From Aradus depressus (Eukaryota; Arthropoda; Insecta; Hemiptera; Aradidae): DNA of 64,000 nucleotides. The stretch lies in contig OY759222.1 of NCBI GenBank assembly GCA_963662175.1, positions 11,232,222-11,296,221 on the forward strand, given 5' to 3'. Numbering within the stretch: the stretch's first letter is position 1; every line of letters begins with the position of its first letter. The position numbers were made by a program, and so were the translations under genes. This document shows positions 44,567 through 56,479 of this stretch, in pieces. The notes under the pieces were generated by a model. The model made no database searches. It saw only the letters and a list, made by a program, of their open reading frames with translations, and had not been told where the DNA came from.

Positions 44567-47500
44567 AAATTTCTCGCTTTTTAACGGTTTATAGATTAAA
44601 TATTTGTTAAAACTGATAGAGAACGACCGGATTATCTGAACCCCACACAAAAATCAAAATGAAAACGTTTTTCAAAAAATTCGCGCTATTTAACGGTTTA
44701 TAGGCTTAATAATTGTTAAAACTGATACTACAGATTCAGATATATCCGGAAAGTCCCATCCGAAGGACGACGTGCTCAAGGCTTTCAACCTAAGTGGAAA
44801 TTGACCTACCCAGGTTTATTTACATAACATACGTCTCATTATCGAGTACCTCACTTCGAAAAAGCCCTGGATCATTGCTTAATGTCCCATCCGAAGGACG
44901 ATGTGCTCAAAGTTATTTTTAGCTTCCCGATTAAAACATCTGACCTAAGTGCCTCAACTAGATTTCTAAGTGGCGATCCTGAGCTCGGTAGACTCCATTC
45001 TTCAAATTTCTCGCTTTTTAACGGTTTATAGATTAAATTTGTTAAAACTGATAGAGAACGACCGGATTATCTGAACCCCACACAAAAATCAAAATGAAAA
45101 CGTTTTTCAAAAAATTCGCGCTATTTAACGGTTTATAGGCTTAATAATTGTTAAAACTGATACTACAGATTCAGATATATCCGGAAAGTCCCATCCGAAG
45201 GACGACGTGCTCAAGGCTTTCAACCTAAGTGGAAATTGACCTACCAAGGTTTATTTACATAACATACGTCTCATTATCGAGTACCTCACATTCGAAAAAG
45301 TCCTGGAACATCGCTTAAAGTCCCATCCGAAGGACGACGTGCTCATAGTTATTTTTCACTTCCCGATTAAAACATCTGACCTAAGTGCCTCAACTAGATT
45401 TCTAAGTGGCGATCCTGAGCTCGGTAGACTCCATTCTTGAAATTTCTCGCTTTTTAACGGTTTATAGATTAAATATTTGTTAAAACTGATAGAGAACGAC
45501 CGGATTATCTGAACCCCACACAAAAATCAAAATGAAAACGTTTTTCAAAAAATTCGCGCTATTTAACGGTTTATAGGCTTAATAATTGTTAAAACTGATA
45601 CTACAGATTCAGATTTATCCGGAAAGTCCCATCCGAAGGACGACGTGCTCAAGGCTTTCAACCTAAGTGGAAATTGACCTACCCAGGTGTATTTACATAA
45701 CATACGTCTCATTATCGAGTACCTCACATTCGAAAAAGTCCTGGAACATCGCTTAAAGTCCCATCCGAAGGACGACGTGCTCATAGTTATTTTTCACTTC
45801 CCGATTAAAACATCTGACCTAAGTGCCTCAGCTAGATTTCTAAGTGGCGATCCTGAGCTCGGTAGACTTCATTCTTGAAATTTCTCGCTTTTTAACGGTT
45901 TATGGATTTAATATTTGTTAAAACTGATAGAGAACGACCGGATTATCTAAATCCTACACAAAAATAAAAATAAAAATGTTTTTCAAAAAATTCACGCTAT
46001 TTAACGGTTTATAGGCTTAATAACTGTTAAAACTGATACGACAGAATCAGATATATCCGAAAAGTCCCATCCGACGGACGACGTGCTCAAGGCTATTTTC
46101 AACCTAAGTGAAATTTCACCTAACCAGGTTTATTTACATAACATACGTCTCATTATCGAGTACCTCACATTCGAAAAAGCCCTGGATCATCGCTTAAAGT
46201 CCCATCCGAAGGACGACGTGCTCAAAGTGTTTTTTAACTTCCCGATTGAAACATCTGACCTAAGTGCCTCAGCTAGATTTCTAAGTGGCGATCCTGAGCT
46301 CGGTAGACTCCATTCTTGAAATTTCTCGCTTTTTAACGGTTTATAGATTTAATATTTGTTAAAACTGATAGAGAACGACCGGATTATCTGAACCCCACAC
46401 AAAAATCAAAATGAAAACGTTTTTCAAAAAATTCGCGCTATTTAACGGTTTATAGGCTTAATAATTGTTAAAACTGATACTACAGATTCAGATATATCCG
46501 GAAAGTCCCATCCGAAGGACGACGTGCTCAAGGCTTTCAACCTAAGTGGAAATTGACCTACCCAGGTTTATTTACATAACATACGTCTCATTATCGAGTA
46601 CCTCACATTCGAAAAAGCCCTGGATCATTGCTTAATGTCCCATCCGAAGGACGATGTGCTCAAAGTTATTTTTAGCTTCCCGATTAAAACATCTGACCTA
46701 AGTGCCTCAACTAGATTTCTAAGTGGCGATCCTGAGCTCGGTAGACTCCATTCTTCAAATTTCTCGCTTTTTAACGGTTTATAGATTAAATTTGTTAAAA
46801 CTGATAGAGAACGACCGGATTATCTGAACCCCACACAAAAATCAAAATGAAAACGTTTTTCAAAAAATTCGCGCTATTTAACGGTTTATAGGCTTAATAA
46901 TTGTTAAAACTGATACTACAGATTCAGATATATCCGGAAAGTCCCATCCGAAGGACGACGTGCTCAAGGCTTTCAACCTAAGTGGAAATTGACCTACCAA
47001 GGTTTATTTACATAACATACGTCTCATTATCGAGTACCTCACATTCGAAAAAGTCCTGGAACATCGCTTAAAGTCCCATCCGAAGGACGACGTGCTCATA
47101 GTTATTTTTCACTTCCCGATTAAAACATCTGACCTAAGTGCCTCAACTAGATTTCTAAGTGGCGATCCTGAGCTCGGTAGACTCCATTCTTGAAATTTCT
47201 CGCTTTTTAACGGTTTATAGATTAAATATTTGTTAAAACTGATAGAGAACGACCGGATTATCTGAACCCCACACAAAAATCAAAATGAAAACGTTTTTCA
47301 AAAAATTCGCGCTATTTAACGGTATATAGGCTTAATAATTGTTAAAACTGATACTACAGATTCAGATTTATCCGGAAAGTCCCATCCGAAGGACGACGTG
47401 CTCAAGGCTTTCAACCTAAGTGGAAATTGACCTACCCAGGTGTATTTACATAACATACGTCTCATTATCGAGTACCTCACATTCGAAAAAGTCCTGGAAC

Positions 47501-48072
47501 ATCGCTTAAAGTCCCATCCGAAGGACGACGTGCTCATAGTTATTTTTCACTTCCCGATTAAAACATCTGACCTAAGTGCCTCAGCTAGATTTCTAAGTGG
47601 CGATCCTGAGCTCGGTAGACTTCATTCTTGAAATTTCTCGCTTTTTAACGGTTTATGGATTTAATATTTGTTAAAACTGATAGAGAACGACCGGATTATC
47701 TAAATCCTACACAAAAATAAAAATAAAAATGTTTTTCAAAAAATTCACGCTATTTAACGGTTTATAGGCTTAATAACTGTTAAAACTGATACGACAGAAT
47801 CAGATATATCCGAAAAGTCCCATCCGACGGACGACGTGCTCAAGGCTATTTTCAACCTAAGTGAAATTTCACCTAACCAGGTTTATTTACATAACATACG
47901 TCTCATTATCGAGTACCTCACATTCGAAAAAGCCCTGGATCATCGCTTAAAGTCCCATCCGAAGGACGACGTGCTCAAAGTGTTTTTTAACTTCCCGATT
48001 GAAACATCTGACCTAAGTGCCTCAGCTAGATTTCTAAGTGGCGATCCTAAGCTCGGTAGACTCCATTCTTCA
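44567..48072 (+). repeat. Higher-order repeat: four-monomer unit of 1753 bp, two copies
   Basis: Landmarks at 45563, 45687 and 46083 recur at 47316, 47440 and 47836 (1753-bp shift). Private variants GACGATGTGCTC, ATAGATTAAATTTGTT and CCAGGTGTATTTAC are in both copies. Confidence 0.9.
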
Positions 48073-48987
48073 AATTTCTCGCTTTTTAACGGTTTATAGA
48101 TTTAATATTTGTTAAAACTGATAGAGAACGACCGGATTATCTGAATCCTACACAAAAATCAAAATAAAAATGTTTTTCAAACAATTTGCGCTATTTAACG
48201 GTTTATAGGCTTAATAATTGTTAAAACTGATACGAGAGATTCAGATTTATCCGGAAAGTCCCATCCGAAGGACGACGTGCTCAAGGCTATTTTCAACCTA
48301 AGTGAAATTTCACCTACCCAGGTTTATTTACATAACATACGTCTCATTATGGAGTACCTCACTTTCGAAAAAGCCCTGGATCATCGCTTAAAGTCCCATC
48401 CGAAGGACGACGTGCTCAAAGTGTTTTTTAACTTCCCGATTGAAACATCTGACCTAAGTGCCTCAGCTAGATTTCTAAGTGGCGATCCTGAGCTCGGTAG
48501 ACTCCATTCTTGAAATTTCTCGCTTTTTAACGGTTTATAGATTTAATATTTGTTAAAACTGATAGAGAACGACCGGATTATCTGAATCCTACACAAAAAT
48601 CAAAATAAAAATGTTTTTCAAAAAATTTGCGCTATTTAACGGTTTATAGGCTTAATAATTGTTAAAACTGATACGACAGATTCAGATTTATCCGGAAAGT
48701 CCCATCCGAAGGACGACGTGCTCAAGGCTATTTTCAACCTAAGTGAAATTTCACCTACCCAGGTTTATTTACATAACATACGTCTCATTATCGAGTACCT
48801 CACATTCGAAAAAGCCCTGTATCATCGCTTAATACCCATCCGAAGGACGAAGTGCTCAAAGTTATTTTTAACTTCCCGATTAAAACATCTGACCTAAGTG
48901 CCTCAGCTAGATTTCTAAGTGGCGATCCTGAGCTCGGTAGACTCCATTCTTCAAATTTCTTGCTTTTCAACGGTTTATAGATTTAAT

Positions 48988-49167
48988 ATTTGTTAACTGA
49001 CAGAGCCATAGAGTGTGCTGGTTTCGGATTATGCCAACGTCAGTACAACGTTCAGACTGACTTTAAATATGGTGACACCGATCCACTATGGAAGAAAAAT
49101 GCCAAAAAAAAAAAGATGTATGTATAGATATGAACACAAATTAAAACTTGTGTTCATTGTGATATAA
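48988..49167 (+). other. Spacer between satellite array 1 and Helitron copy 2
   Basis: About 180 bp starting GTTAACTGACAGAGCCATAG and ending GTGATATAA. Repeated almost identically at 56150-56330. No coding potential. It defines the third module of the composite unit. Confidence 0.8.
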
Positions 49168-49309
49168 TCTATATTAATAAAGCTGAAACGGGGTTTGTTT
49201 GTTTGTTTGTATGTTTGTTTGTATGTATGTTTGTTCCAGCATCACGCCCAAACCGCTGGACGGATTTTTATGAAACTTCCCATGTAGCATTCTTTTGAGC
49301 CCGATTGAA

Positions 49310-51190
49310 TAATAGGCTATGTGGCGTCCCAAAATTTTGATCGGGAGGGGGGGTTGTAGGGGGGGCCTAAGTATATAAATAGTGCTAACTCATTAACTAA
49401 TGGTCAAATTGTCATGAAATTTCACACGTAGTCTTTTTAAAAGCCAAACAGGAAAAAAAGGAATGTGGCTTCCCAAAGTTTTGAACGGGAGGGGGGGTTG
49501 TGGGGGGGGCCTAAGTATAAATATAGAGCTAACTCATGAACTAATGGGCGAATCGTCATGAAATTTCACATGTAGTATTTTTAAAAGCCAAATAGGAAAA
49601 AAAGGTGTGTGGCGTCCCAAAGTTTTGAACGGGAGGGAGGGTTGTGGGGGGGCCCAAGTATAAATATAGAGCTAACGCTTTAACGGTTGGTCGGATTGTC
49701 ACGAAATTTCACATGGAGTATTCCTGAAGACCAAATAGAAAAATAGGCGGTGTGACGGCTCAAAATTTTTTACGGGAGGGGGGAGGGTAGTGGGGGGGCC
49801 TATGTATAAATATAGAGCTAACTCATTAACAAATGGGCGAATCGTCATGAAATTTCACATGTAGTATTTTTAAAAGCCAAATAGGAAAAAAAGGTGTGTG
49901 GCGTCCCAAAGTTTTGAACGGGAGGGGGGGTTGTGGGGGGGTGTACTAACTATTTATATTAATAAAGCTGAAACGGGGTTTGTTTGTTTGTTTGTATGTA
50001 TGTTTGTTCCAGCATCACGCCCAAACCGCTAGACGGATTTTTATGATACTGCCCATGTAGCATTCTTTTGAGCCCGATTGAATAATAGGCTATGTGGCGT
50101 CCCAAAATTTTGATCGGGAGGGGGGGTTGTAAGGGGGGCCTAAGTATATAAATAGTGCTAACTCATTAACTAATGGGCGAATTGTCATGAAATTTCACAG
50201 GTAGTCTTTTTGAAAGCCAAACAAGAAAAAAAGGTGTGTTGCGTCCCATAGTTTTGATCGGGAGGGGGGGTTGTAAGGGGGGCCTAAGTATAAATATAGA
50301 GCTAACTCATTAACTAATGGGCGAATCGTCATGAAATTTCACGTAGTATTTTTAAAAGCCAAATAGGAAAAAAAGGTGTGTGGCGTCCCAAAGTTTTGAA
50401 CGGGTGGGGGGGTTGTGGGGGGGCCTAAGTATAAATATAGAGCTAATTCTTTAACGGTTGGTCGGATTGTCACGAAATTTCACATGGAGTATTCGTGAAG
50501 GCCAAATAGAAAAATAAGGTGTGTGGCGTCCCAAAGTTTTGAACGGGAGGGGGGGTTGTGGGGGGGCCTAAGTATAAATATAGAGCTAACTCTTTAACAG
50601 TTGGTCGCATTGTCACGAAGTTTCACATGTAGTATTCCTGAAGACCAAATAAAAAAATAGGCGGTGTGACGGCTCAAAATGTTTTACGGGAGGGGGGGGT
50701 AGTGGGGGGGCCTAAGTATAAATATAGAGCTAACTCATTAACTAATGGGCGAATCGTCATGAAATTTCACATGTAGTATTTTTAAAAGCCAAATAGGAAA
50801 AAAAGGTGTGTGGCGTCCCAAAGTTTTGAACGGGAGGGGGGGTTGTGGGGGGGCCTAAGTATAAATATAGAGCTAACTCTTTAACGGTTGGTCGGATTGT
50901 CACGAAATTTCACATGGAGTATTCCTGAAGGCCAGAAAGAAAAATAAGGTGTGTGGCGTTCCAAAGTTTTGATCGGGAGGGGGGGTTGTAAGGGGGGCCT
51001 ACGTATATAAATAGTGCTAACTCATTAACTAATGGTCGAATTGTCATGAAATTTCACATGTAGTATTCCTAAAGGTCAAATAGAAATATTAGGTGTGTGA
51101 CGGCCCAAAATTTTGAACAGGAAGGAGGGTTGTGGGGGGGGGGGGGGGGCTAAATATACATATAGAGTTAACTCACAACGGTTGGTCGTA
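49310..51190 (+). repeat. About 142-bp tandem repeat array (Helitron copy 2)
   Basis: Same unit and subtypes as 32620-34430, interrupted by the internal Helitron head near 49955. Confidence 0.9.
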
Positions 51191-51213
51191 TTGTCATGAA
51201 TCGGATTGTCATG

Positions 51214-52305
51214 AATTGCACATGTAGTAGTAGTAACTATGTATTCGCTGTGGGGTTCACTGTTGCAAGACATTTACTAGCTGTGATGTCCAGCGTTCCT
51301 AATATCGTACTAGCTGTGGGGTCCGCTGTTGCAAGGTACTTACTAGCTGTAGTGCTCAGCCCCAGCGTTCCTAACTATGTACTGGCTGTGGGGTTCGCTG
51401 TTGCAAGGCACCTATAAGACATTTACTAGCTGTAATGCCCAGCGTTTCTAATTACGTACTAGCTGTGGGGTCTGCTGTTGCAAGGCGCTAGCAGTGTGGC
51501 CCAGCGTATTTCACTCGTAGGTACTAGCTGTGGGGTCCGCCGTTGCAAAACTCATACTAGCTGTGATGCCCTGTGGTTCTAACTACATACTATCTGTGGG
51601 GTTCGCAGTTGCAAGGCACCTACTACCTGTAGGGCCCAGCGTTCCTAATTACGTACTAGCTGTGGGGTCCGTCGCTGCAAAAGCATACTAGCTGTGATGC
51701 CCAGGGTTCCTAATATCGTACTAGCTGTGGGGTCCGTTGTTGCAAGGCATTTACTAGCAGTAGTGCCCAGCGTTCCTAACTTCGTACTAGCTGTGGGGTC
51801 CGTTGTTGCAAGGCATTTACTAGCTGTAGTGCCCAGCGTTCCTAACTATGTACTAGCTGTGAAGTTCGCTGTTGCAAAGCACTTACTAACTGTAATGCCC
51901 AGCGTATTTAACTACATACTAGCTGTGGGGTCCGCTGTTGCAAGGCACTTAATAGCTGTGATGCCTGCGTTCCTAACTTCGTACTAGCTGTGGGGTCCGC
52001 TGTTGCGAGGCACATACTAGCTGTGGTGACCAGCGTTCCTAACTACGTACTAGCTGTTGGGTCCGCCGTCGCAAGGCACATACTAGCAATGATGCCCAGA
52101 ATTCCCTACTACGTACTAGCTGTGGTGCTCAGCGTTGCAAGCCACATACTAGCTGTGGTCACAAACGTTCTTAAGTACGCACTGACTAGGACGTCCAGCG
52201 ATGCTAAGTATTCACTAGGTGTGGCTTCCGCCGTTGAAAGGCGCATACTAGCTGTGGTGCCCAGGGGTCCTAAAAACTTACTAGCGTTACAACAGCTGAA
52301 GGACT
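51214..52305 (+). repeat. 66-bp minisatellite, copy 2
   Basis: Nearly base-for-base the same unit order as 34450-35660, lacking the terminal sub-block duplication and one further unit near 51965. It was duplicated with its Helitron rather than grown independently. Confidence 0.9.
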
Positions 52306-52437
52306 ATAAGACTTATTCCGTATGAATAATTGAAAATTATAACATCATGAATGTACTGTCGAGGAACTGAATAGCGTTATAGAAGATATTGGGAGAAAAA
52401 TCAAAGTTCCCCGGGCAACGCCGGGTATAACTGCTAT

Positions 52438-55400
52438 AGATTTAATATTTGTTAAAACTGATAGAGAACGACCGGATTATCTGAATCCTACACAAAAATC
52501 AAAATAAAAATGTTTTTCAAAAAATTCACGCTATTTAACGGTTTATAGGCTTAATAATTGTTAAAACTGATACGACAGAATCAGATATATCCGAAAAGTC
52601 CCATCCGACGGACGACGTGCTCAAGGCTATTTTCAACCTAAGTGAAATTTCACCTAACCAGGTTTATTTACATAACATACGTCTCATTATCGAGTACCTC
52701 ACATTCGAAAAAGCCCTGGATCATCGCTTAAAGTCCCATCCGAAGGACGACGTGCTCAAAGTGTTTTTTAACTTCCCGATTGAAACATCTGACCTAAGTG
52801 CCTCAACTAGATTTCTAAGTGGCGATCCTGAGCTCGGTAGACTCCATTCTTGAAATTTCTCGCTTTTTAACGGTTTATAGATTTAATATTTGTTAAAACT
52901 GATAGAGAACGACCGGATTATCTGAATCCTACACAAAAATCAAAATAAAAATGTTTTTCAAAAAATTCGCGCTATTTAACGGTTTATACGCTTAATAATT
53001 GTTAAAACTGATACTACAGATTCAGATATATCCGGAAAGTCCCATCCGAAGGACGACGTGCTCAAGGCTTTCAACCTAAGTGGAAATTGACCTACCCAGG
53101 TTTATTTACATAACATACGTCTCATTATCGAGTACCTCACATTCGAAAAAGCCCTGGATCATTGCTTAATGTCCCATCCGAAGGACGACGTGCTCAAAGT
53201 TATTTTTAGCTTCCCGATTAAAACATCTGACCTAAGTGCCTCAACTAGATTTCTAAGTGGCGATCCTGAGCTCGGTAGACTCCATTCTTGAAATTTCTCG
53301 CTTTTTAACGGTTTATAGATTTAATATTTGTTTAAACTGATAGAGAACGACCGGATTATCTGAATCCTACACAAAAATCAAAATAAAAATGTTTTTCAAA
53401 AAATTCACGCTATTTAACGGTTTATAGGCTTAATAACTGTTAAAACTGATACGACAGAATCAGATATATCCGAAAAGTCCTATCCGACGGACGACGTGCT
53501 CAAGGCTATTTTCAACCTAAGTGAAATTTCACCTAACCAGGTTTATTTACATAATATACGTCTCATTATCGAGTACCTCACATTCGAAAAAGCCATGGAT
53601 CATCGCTTAAAGTCCCATCCGAAGGACGACGTGCTCAAAGTGTTTTTTAACTTCCCGATTGAAACATCTGACCTAAGTGCCTCAGCTAGATTTCTAAGTG
53701 GCGATCCTGAGCTTGGTAGACTCCATTCTTCAAATTTCTCGCTTTTTAACGGTTTATAGATTTAATATTTGTTAAAACTGATAGAGAACGACCGGATTAT
53801 CTGAATCCTACACAAAAATCAAAATAAAAATGTTTTTCAAAAAATTTGCGCTATTTAACGGTTTATAGGCTTAATAATTGTTAAAACTGATACGACAGAT
53901 TCAGATTTATCCGGAAAGTCCCATCCGAAGGACGACGTGCTCAAGGCTATTTTCAACCTAAGTGAAATTTCACCTACCCAGGTTTATTTACATAACATAC
54001 GTCTCATTATCGAGTACCTCACATTCGAAAAAGTCCTGGAACATCGCTTAAAGTCCCTTCCGAAGGACGACGTGCTCATAGTTATTTTTCACTTCCCGAT
54101 TAAAACATCTGACCTAAGTGCCTCAGCTAGATTTGTAAGTGGCGATCCTGTGCTCGGTAGACTCCATTCTTCAAATTTCTCGCTTTTTAACGGTTTATAG
54201 ATTAAATATTTGTTAAAACTGATAGAGAACGATCGGATTATCTGAACCCCACACAAAAATCAAAATGAAAACGTTTTTCAAAAAATTCGCGCTATTTAAC
54301 GGTTTATAGGCTTTATAATTGTTAAAACTGATACTACAGATTCAGATATATCCGGAAAGTCCCATCCGAAGGACGACGTGCTCAAGGCTTTCAACCTAAG
54401 TGGAAATTGACCTACCCAGGTTTATTTACATAATATACGTCTCATTATCGAGTACCTCACATTCGAAAAAGCCCTGGATCATTGCTTAATGTCCCATCCG
54501 AAGGACGACGTGCTCAAAGTTATTTTTAGCTTCCCGATTAAAACATCTGACCTAAGTGCCTCAACTAGATTTCTAAGTGGCGATCCTGAGCTCGGTAGAC
54601 TCCATTCTTGAAATTTCTCGCTTTTTAACGGTTTATAGATTTAATATTTGTTAAAACTGATAGAGAACGACCGGATTATCTGAATCCTACACAAAAATCA
54701 AAATAAAAATGTTTTTCAAAAAATTCACGCTATTTAACGGTTTATAGGCTTAATAACTGTTAAAACTGATACGACAGAATCAGATATATCCGAAAAGTCC
54801 CATCCGACGGACGACGTGCTCAAGGCTATTTTCAACCTAAGTGAAATTTCACCTAACCAGGTTTATTTACATAACATACGTCTCATTATCGAGTACCTCA
54901 CATTCGAAAAAGCCCTGGATCATCGCTTAAAGTCCCATCCGAAGGACGACGTGCTCAAAGTGTTTTTTAACTTCCCGATTGAAACATCTGACCTAAGTGC
55001 CTCAGCTAGATTTCTAAGTGGCGATCCTGAGCTCGGTAGACTCCATTCTTCAAATTTCTCGCTTTTTAACGGTTTATAGATTTAATATTTGTTAAAACTG
55101 ATAGAGAACGACCGGATTATCTGAATCCTACACAAAAATCAAAATAAAAATGTTTTTCAAAAAATTTGCGCTATTTAACGGTTTATAGGCTTAATAATTG
55201 TTAAAACTGATACGAGAGATTCAGATTTATCCGGAAAGTCCCATCCGAAGGACGACGTGCTCAAAGTTATTTTTAGCTTCCCGATTAAAACATCTGACCT
55301 AAGTGCCTCAGCTAGATTTCTAAGTGGCGATCCTGAGCTTGGTAGACTCCATTCTTAAAATTTCTCGCTTTTTAACGGTTTATAGATTTAATATTTGTTA

Positions 55401-56017
55401 AAACTGATAGAGAACGACCGGATTATCTGAATCCTACACAAAAATCAAAATAAAAATGTTTTTCAAAAAATTTGCGCTATTTAACGGTTTATAGGCTTAA
55501 TAATTGTTAAAACTGATACGACAGATTCAGATTTATCCGGAAAGTCCCATCCGAAGGACGACGTGCTCAAGGCTATTTTCAACCTAAGTGAAATTTCACC
55601 TACCCAGGTTTATTTACATAACATACGTCTCATTATCGAGTACCTCACATTCGAAAAAGTCCTGGAACATCGCTTAAAGTCCCATCCGAAGGACGACGTG
55701 CTCATAGTTATTTTTCACTTCCCGATTAAAACATCTGACCTAAGTGCCTCAGCTAGATTTGTAAGTGGCGATCCTGAGCTCGGTAGACTCCATTCTTCAA
55801 ATTTCTCGCTTTTTAACGGTTTATAGATTTAATATTTGTTAAAACTGATAGAGAACGACCGGATTATCTGAATCCTACACAAAAATCAAAATGAAAACGT
55901 TTTTCAAAAAATTCGCGTTATTTAACGGTTTATAGGCTTAATAATTGTTAAAACTGATACTACAGATTCAGATATATCCGGAAAGTCCCATCCGAAGGAC
56001 GACGTGCTCAAGGCTTT
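52438..56017 (+). repeat. 440-bp satellite array 2, about 8 monomers
   Basis: Same monomers and same start junction (CTGCTATAGATTTAATATTT) as array 1. One monomer (about 55205-55380) is about 135 bp short. The last breaks off at CAAGGCTTTGAG, where 142-bp repeat sequence begins. Confidence 0.95.
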
Positions 56018-56138
56018 GAGTTTTGAACGGGAGGGGGGGTTGTGGGGGGGCCTAAGTATAAATATAGAGCTAACTCATGAACTAATGGGCGAATCGTCAT
56101 GAAATTTCACATGTAGTATTTTTAAAAGCCAAATAGGT
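56018..56138 (+). repeat. Isolated piece of the Helitron 142-bp repeat
   Basis: AGTTTTGAACGGGAGGGGGG to AAAAGCCAAATAGG inserted or recombined between the satellite array and the spacer. Confidence 0.85.
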
Positions 56139-56330
56139 TTATAGATTTAATATTTGTTAACTGACAGAGCCATAGAGTGTGCTGGTTTCGGATTATGCCA
56201 ACGTCAGCACAACGTTCAGACTGACTTTAAATATGGTGACACCGATCCACTATGGAAGAAAATGCCAAAAAAAAAAAGATGTATGTATAGATATGAACAC
56301 AAATTAAAACTTGTGTACATTGTGATATAA
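56139..56330 (+). other. Spacer between satellite array 2 and Helitron copy 3
   Basis: Second copy of the 48988-49167 spacer, with CAGCACAACG for CAGTACAACG and a one-base shorter A run. Confidence 0.8.
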
Positions 56331-56479
56331 TCTATATTAATAAAGCTGAAACGGGGTTTGTTTGTTTGTTTGTATGTATGTTTGTTCCAGCATCACGCCC
56401 AAACCGCTGGACGGATTTTTATGAAACTTCCCATGTAGCATTCTTTTGAGCCCGATTGAATAATAGGCTATGTGGCGTC

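Larger units (their letters stand above)
35795..48990 (+). repeat. 440-bp satellite array, about 30 monomers
   Basis: Monomers of 435-441 bp repeat head to tail. Each contains TTTTTAACGGTTTATAGATT, GATAGAGAACGACCGGATTA, and two copies of AAGTCCCATCCGAAGGACGA about 134 bp apart. The repeated 63-87-codon frames (e.g. LKAIFNLSEISPTQVYLHNI) are by-products: about half the monomers carry a deletion (CTTTCAACC for CTATTTTCAACC) that breaks them, and codon use shows no constraint. Monomer types are arranged in higher-order repeats at 39929-44330 and 44567-48072. Confidence 0.95.
49168..52437 (+). mobile_element. Helitron-like element, copy 2 (composite)
   Basis: It begins with the same TCTATATTAATAAAG end after A. 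A second start (TTTATATTAATAAAGCTG, about 49955) lies inside, so two heads are joined. The 142-bp repeats, minisatellite (51214-52305) and hairpin tail match copy 1 closely. The end is again CTAT and passes into satellite at the same base as in copy 1. Copy 1 and copy 2 therefore share one founding junction. Confidence 0.7.

Noticed and set aside
35795..48990. CRISPR-like regular repeats
   Set aside because: Units are 440 bp, contiguous and without variable spacers; the genome is eukaryotic.
35974..55826. Dozens of 63-87-codon frames beginning LKAIFNLSEIS or MYLHNIRLII
   Set aside because: They are satellite monomers derived partly from antisense SINE; many monomers carry frame-breaking deletions and none has a start or splice context.
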